NCBI RefSeq assembly: GCF_000025345.1
Contig: NC_013757.1
Coordinates: 1,240,001 to 1,304,000, forward strand
Reading direction: 5' to 3'
DNA length: 64,000 nt
Source: Geodermatophilus obscurus DSM 43160
Lineage (GTDB): Bacteria > Actinomycetota > Actinomycetes > Mycobacteriales > Geodermatophilaceae
This document shows, one piece after another, positions 61,824 to 64,000 of this stretch. The notes below the pieces were generated by a model, which did not search any database, had not been told where the DNA came from, and saw nothing but the letters and a program-made list of their open reading frames with translations. The translations under genes and the position numbers were made by a program. Numbering within the stretch: position 1 is the stretch's first letter; the number at the start of each line of letters is the position of its first letter.

Positions 61824-62807
61824 GTGCCCGAGCTGCCGGACGGCCTCACCGCCCGCCCGCTGACTGCAGACGACCTCCCCGCCGCGGCCGAGCTGCTGGC
61901 CGCCGCCGAGCCGGTCGACGACACCGGCGAGCACCTCGACGCCGACGACCTCGCCGAGTGGTGGGTCGAGGACCTGGTCGACCTGGCGCGCGACGGCCGG
62001 GCGGTGTGCACCGGCGACGGCGCGCTGGTCGGGGTCGCCGTGGTGGTGTCGATGCGCGGGGTGCGGGAGGACCACCGCGTGCTGCTGGAGGGGCGGGTGC
62101 ACCCGGGCTGGCGCGGGCGCGGTGTCGGGCGAGCGCTGCTGGACTGGCAGCTGCGCCGCGGAGAGGAGGTCCACCGGCGCGACCACCCCGAGCTGCCCGC
62201 CCGGCTGAGGGCCTCGGTGTACCCGGGCACGGGCGCGCTGGAGTCGCTGGTGCGCCGCGCGGGGTTCTCCGCGGAGCGCTGGTACTGCGACATGGAGCGC
62301 CCGCTGACCGGGCTGCCCGAGGTCCCCGCAGTGCCGGGCGTCGAGCTGGTGCCCTTCGACCGGGACCGGGACGACGAGGTGCGGCGGGCGCACGACGCGG
62401 CCTTCACCGACCACCACGGCGCGGCCGAGGGCGACGAGACCGTGTGGCGGGCCTGGTTCACCGGATCGCGCGCCTTCCGGCCCGACCTGTCGGTGCTCGC
62501 CCTCGTCGACGGTGCGGTGGCCGGCTACGTGCTCAGCTACGTCTACGACGCCGACACCCGCGCGACCGGCGTGCGGCAGGCCCACCTGGGGCAGCTCGGG
62601 GTCGTCCGGCCCGCCCGGGGGCGCGGCATCGCGTCGGCCGCGATCGTCGCGGCCCTGGCGGCCGCTGCCGCCGCCGGCTGCGCCACCGCGGGGCTGCAGG
62701 TCGACACCGAGAACCCCACCGGCGCGTTCGGCCTGTACCGGCGGCTGGGCTTCACGCCGGTCCGCACCCGCGTCCAGTGGGCCTGCACCCTGCAGCCCGT
62801 GCCATGA
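61824..62807 (+). CDS. Tandem GNAT acetyltransferase
   Basis: A 327-residue protein with two GNAT units, like mycothiol synthase relatives. First unit: VVVSMRGVREDHRVLLEG, GRVHPGWRGRGVGRALLDWQ (acetyl-CoA loop R-x-x-G-x-G). Second: LGQLGVVRPARGRGIASAAI with AGLQVDTENPTGAFGLYRRL. Both acetyl-CoA signatures are intact. Substrate unknown. The stop overlaps the next gene (ATGA). Confidence 0.85.
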   Translation: MPELPDGLTARPLTADDLPAAAELLAAAEPVDDTGEHLDADDLAEWWVEDLVDLARDGRAVCTGDGALVGVAVVVSMRGVREDHRVLLEGRVHPGWRGRGVGRALLDWQLRRGEEVHRRDHPELPARLRASVYPGTGALESLVRRAGFSAERWYCDMERPLTGLPEVPAVPGVELVPFDRDRDDEVRRAHDAAFTDHHGAAEGDETVWRAWFTGSRAFRPDLSVLALVDGAVAGYVLSYVYDADTRATGVRQAHLGQLGVVRPARGRGIASAAIVAALAAAAAAGCATAGLQVDTENPTGAFGLYRRLGFTPVRTRVQWACTLQPVP

Positions 62808-63235
62808 GCTGGGCCGACGACACCGGGCTGGTCGAGCTGCCTAGCGGCGTCCGGGTCCGCGGCCGCCGGCTGGGCGCTCCGGCGTCCCCGGCCGACCGGG
62901 CGGTGGTCCTCGGCAGCGGCCCGCTGCCGCCGTGGCCGGCGCGCCGGGTGCGCTGGCCGGACTTCGGGGTGCCGTCGGACCCCGCGGACGTCCTCGCCGC
63001 ACTGATCGAGGCGCTCGACCGGGCGCGGGCGGGGGAGCGGGTGGAGGTGGCCTGCCGCGGCGGGGTCGGCCGCACCGGCACCGCGCTGGCCGCGCTCGCC
63101 GTCCTCGACGGGGTGCCGGCCGACGACGCCGTCCGGTGGATCCGCGAGCGGTACTCCCCGCGCGCGGTGGAGACGCCCTGGCAGCGCCGCTGGCTGCGCA
63201 CGCTCGGGCCGGCGGACCGGCGCCACACCGGGTAG
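62804..63235 (+). CDS. Protein-tyrosine-phosphatase-like protein
   Basis: A 143-residue protein with the C-x5-R phosphatase loop VACRGGVGRTGTALAAL (Cys and Arg present), preceded by a WPDFGVPSD segment like the WPD loop with its general-acid Asp. So a dual-specificity or tyrosine phosphatase active site is intact. It starts in the stop of the GNAT gene, implying coupled synthesis. R4 repeat follows directly. Confidence 0.85.
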   Translation: MSWADDTGLVELPSGVRVRGRRLGAPASPADRAVVLGSGPLPPWPARRVRWPDFGVPSDPADVLAALIEALDRARAGERVEVACRGGVGRTGTALAALAVLDGVPADDAVRWIRERYSPRAVETPWQRRWLRTLGPADRRHTG

Positions 63236-63293
63236 GCCCCGTCCAGAGGCTCGCCGCGACCTCGGGAGCGGTGAGGGGGACGGGGTCCTCTCG
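63236..63293. repeat. Palindromic repeat element, inverted copy (R4)
   Basis: Reverse complement reads GGACCCCGTCC, then CCGAGGTCGCGGCGAGCC and TCTGGACGGGGCC, nearly identical to R3 in the ftsX–smpB spacer. Follows the phosphatase stop immediately and is a likely terminator. Confidence 0.65.
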
Positions 63294-63319
63294 GAGTGGT
63301 GGGTGCAGAGGGGTCCTCC

Positions 63320-63325
63320 TAGGGT
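63320..63325 (+). promoter_or_regulatory. -10 hexamer TAGGGT, leaderless
   Basis: TAGGGT ends 7 bases before ATG 63333, the same spacing as at prfB, ftsE, smpB and the GNAT gene. Confidence 0.5.
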
Positions 63326-63332
63326 CCGGCGC

Positions 63333-64000
63333 ATGGTCAGCGTCGATCAGCCCACCCCGGACACCGCCCGCGCGCACCGCGCCGTGGAGCCGCTGCACAA
63401 CCACGTCTACTTCTCGCCCGAGCAGGACGAGTACCTCACCGCGGTCGGCCTGCGCCCCGGCCGGATGTGCTACTTCGCCGGCCGGGCGGCCGCCATGGGC
63501 GCCGGCGGGCCCGGCACCGTCGTCGCCACCTTCTCGAACTTCGCCCCGGCGCTGGTGGCCCGGCACGTGCCGCGCGCGTGGACCCTCGCCTCCCCGGAGC
63601 AGGTGCTCGCCGCCCGGCTCGACGGGGCCCGCGCCTCGCTGACCCGGCTGCTCGGCGGGCCGGAGGCCGCGGCCGCGCCGGAGGTGGCCGAGCTGGCCGG
63701 CCTGCTGCGCGAGGCCTGCACCGCGCTCACCCCGGAGGGCCGCCCGCTCTACGCGGCGCACGCCGACCAGCCGTGGCCCGACGAGCCGGTGCTGTCGCTG
63801 TGGCACGGGGCCACGCTGCTGCGCGAGCACCGCGGCGACGGGCACGTCGCCTGCCTGCTGCGGTCGGGGATGTCCGGGCTGGAGGCGCTGGTCACGCACA
63901 CGTGGACCGGCCGCGGCTTCACCGAGGCCGCCGCCCGGGCGACGCGGGGGTGGAGCGAGGAGGAGTGGGACGCGGCCTGCGAGCGGCTCACCGCACGGGG
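63333..64000 (+). CDS. SCO6745-family protein (cut by window end)
   Basis: The first 222 residues of a protein that runs past the window. Sequence: AVEPLHNHVYFSPEQDEYLT, GLRPGRMCYFAGRAAAMGAG, FSNFAPALVARHVPRAWTLA, HADQPWPDEPVLSLWHGATL, LREHRGDGHVACLLRSGMSG and TRGWSEEEWDAACERL. This is the SCO6745 family, common in actinobacteria and of unknown function; the end resembles a MarR-like helical region. No signal peptide. Confidence 0.8.
   Translation, partial: MVSVDQPTPDTARAHRAVEPLHNHVYFSPEQDEYLTAVGLRPGRMCYFAGRAAAMGAGGPGTVVATFSNFAPALVARHVPRAWTLASPEQVLAARLDGARASLTRLLGGPEAAAAPEVAELAGLLREACTALTPEGRPLYAAHADQPWPDEPVLSLWHGATLLREHRGDGHVACLLRSGMSGLEALVTHTWTGRGFTEAAARATRGWSEEEWDAACERLTAR

Overview
The window is high-GC DNA from a filamentous-type actinomycete. 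The block prfB–ftsE–ftsX–smpB, an Lsr2 nucleoid protein, a large SARP/BTAD regulator, leaderless starts (TAnnnT about 7 bases before GTG/ATG) and GC-rich palindromic repeats fit Geodermatophilaceae (Geodermatophilus, Blastococcus, Modestobacter); the genus is inference. No rRNA, tRNA or CRISPR array was seen.

Layout. 1–7 kb is a worn accessory region: lsr2, a SnoaL-like gene, a frameshifted secreted M28 aminopeptidase, an SNase-like gene, a broken VOC gene and fragments of IS110, ISL3, IS5 and serine-recombinase genes. 7–11 kb carries a protealysin-type M4 protease with its emfourin inhibitor, and a HAD–M28 fusion. 11–14.6 kb is mostly relics. 14.6–24 kb is one long minus-strand operon: small protein, tyrosinase-like copper protein, trypsin-like protease, small protein, 796-residue unknown, flavoprotein split by a fresh IS5 element, cupredoxin-domain protein. 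24–27.7 kb is an insertion-sequence island (IS3, IS5 and relics). 28–31.7 kb has a GH13 enzyme and a DUF2235 hydrolase. 32.4–36.4 kb is a tad pilus locus whose cpaF has lost its 5' half. 36.5–38.1 kb is an IS3 nested in an older IS3 relic. 38.7–41.5 kb is a COX-like haem peroxidase overlapping a catalase-like gene. 42–45 kb encodes the STAND-ATPase/SARP regulator, then an ECF-type sigma factor, a membrane protein and a peptidoglycan-binding protein. From about 49.4 kb the window is ordinary chromosome: patatin, cutA, a GGDEF/EAL protein, prfB, ftsEX, smpB, oxidoreductases, hydrolases and a GNAT enzyme.

Main finding. Eight promoters between 7 and 47.5 kb carry heptamers close to GGTGACG repeated as direct repeats at exactly 11-bp spacing and pointing at the downstream gene. 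Seven of the eight have an nAnnnT hexamer 9–10 bases after the last heptamer. This is the site architecture of OmpR-fold SARP regulators, and a 1018-residue protein with a SARP-type wHTH plus BTAD C-terminus lies among the targets. The targets are the M4 protease/emfourin pair, HAD–M28, the tyrosinase/flavoprotein/cupredoxin operon, GH13, DUF2235, COX-like/catalase-like, and the divergent membrane protein and peptidoglycan-binding genes. Almost none has a signal peptide. I infer one dispersed regulon making a cytosolic set of redox and hydrolytic enzymes. The regulator–site link and the function are hypotheses.
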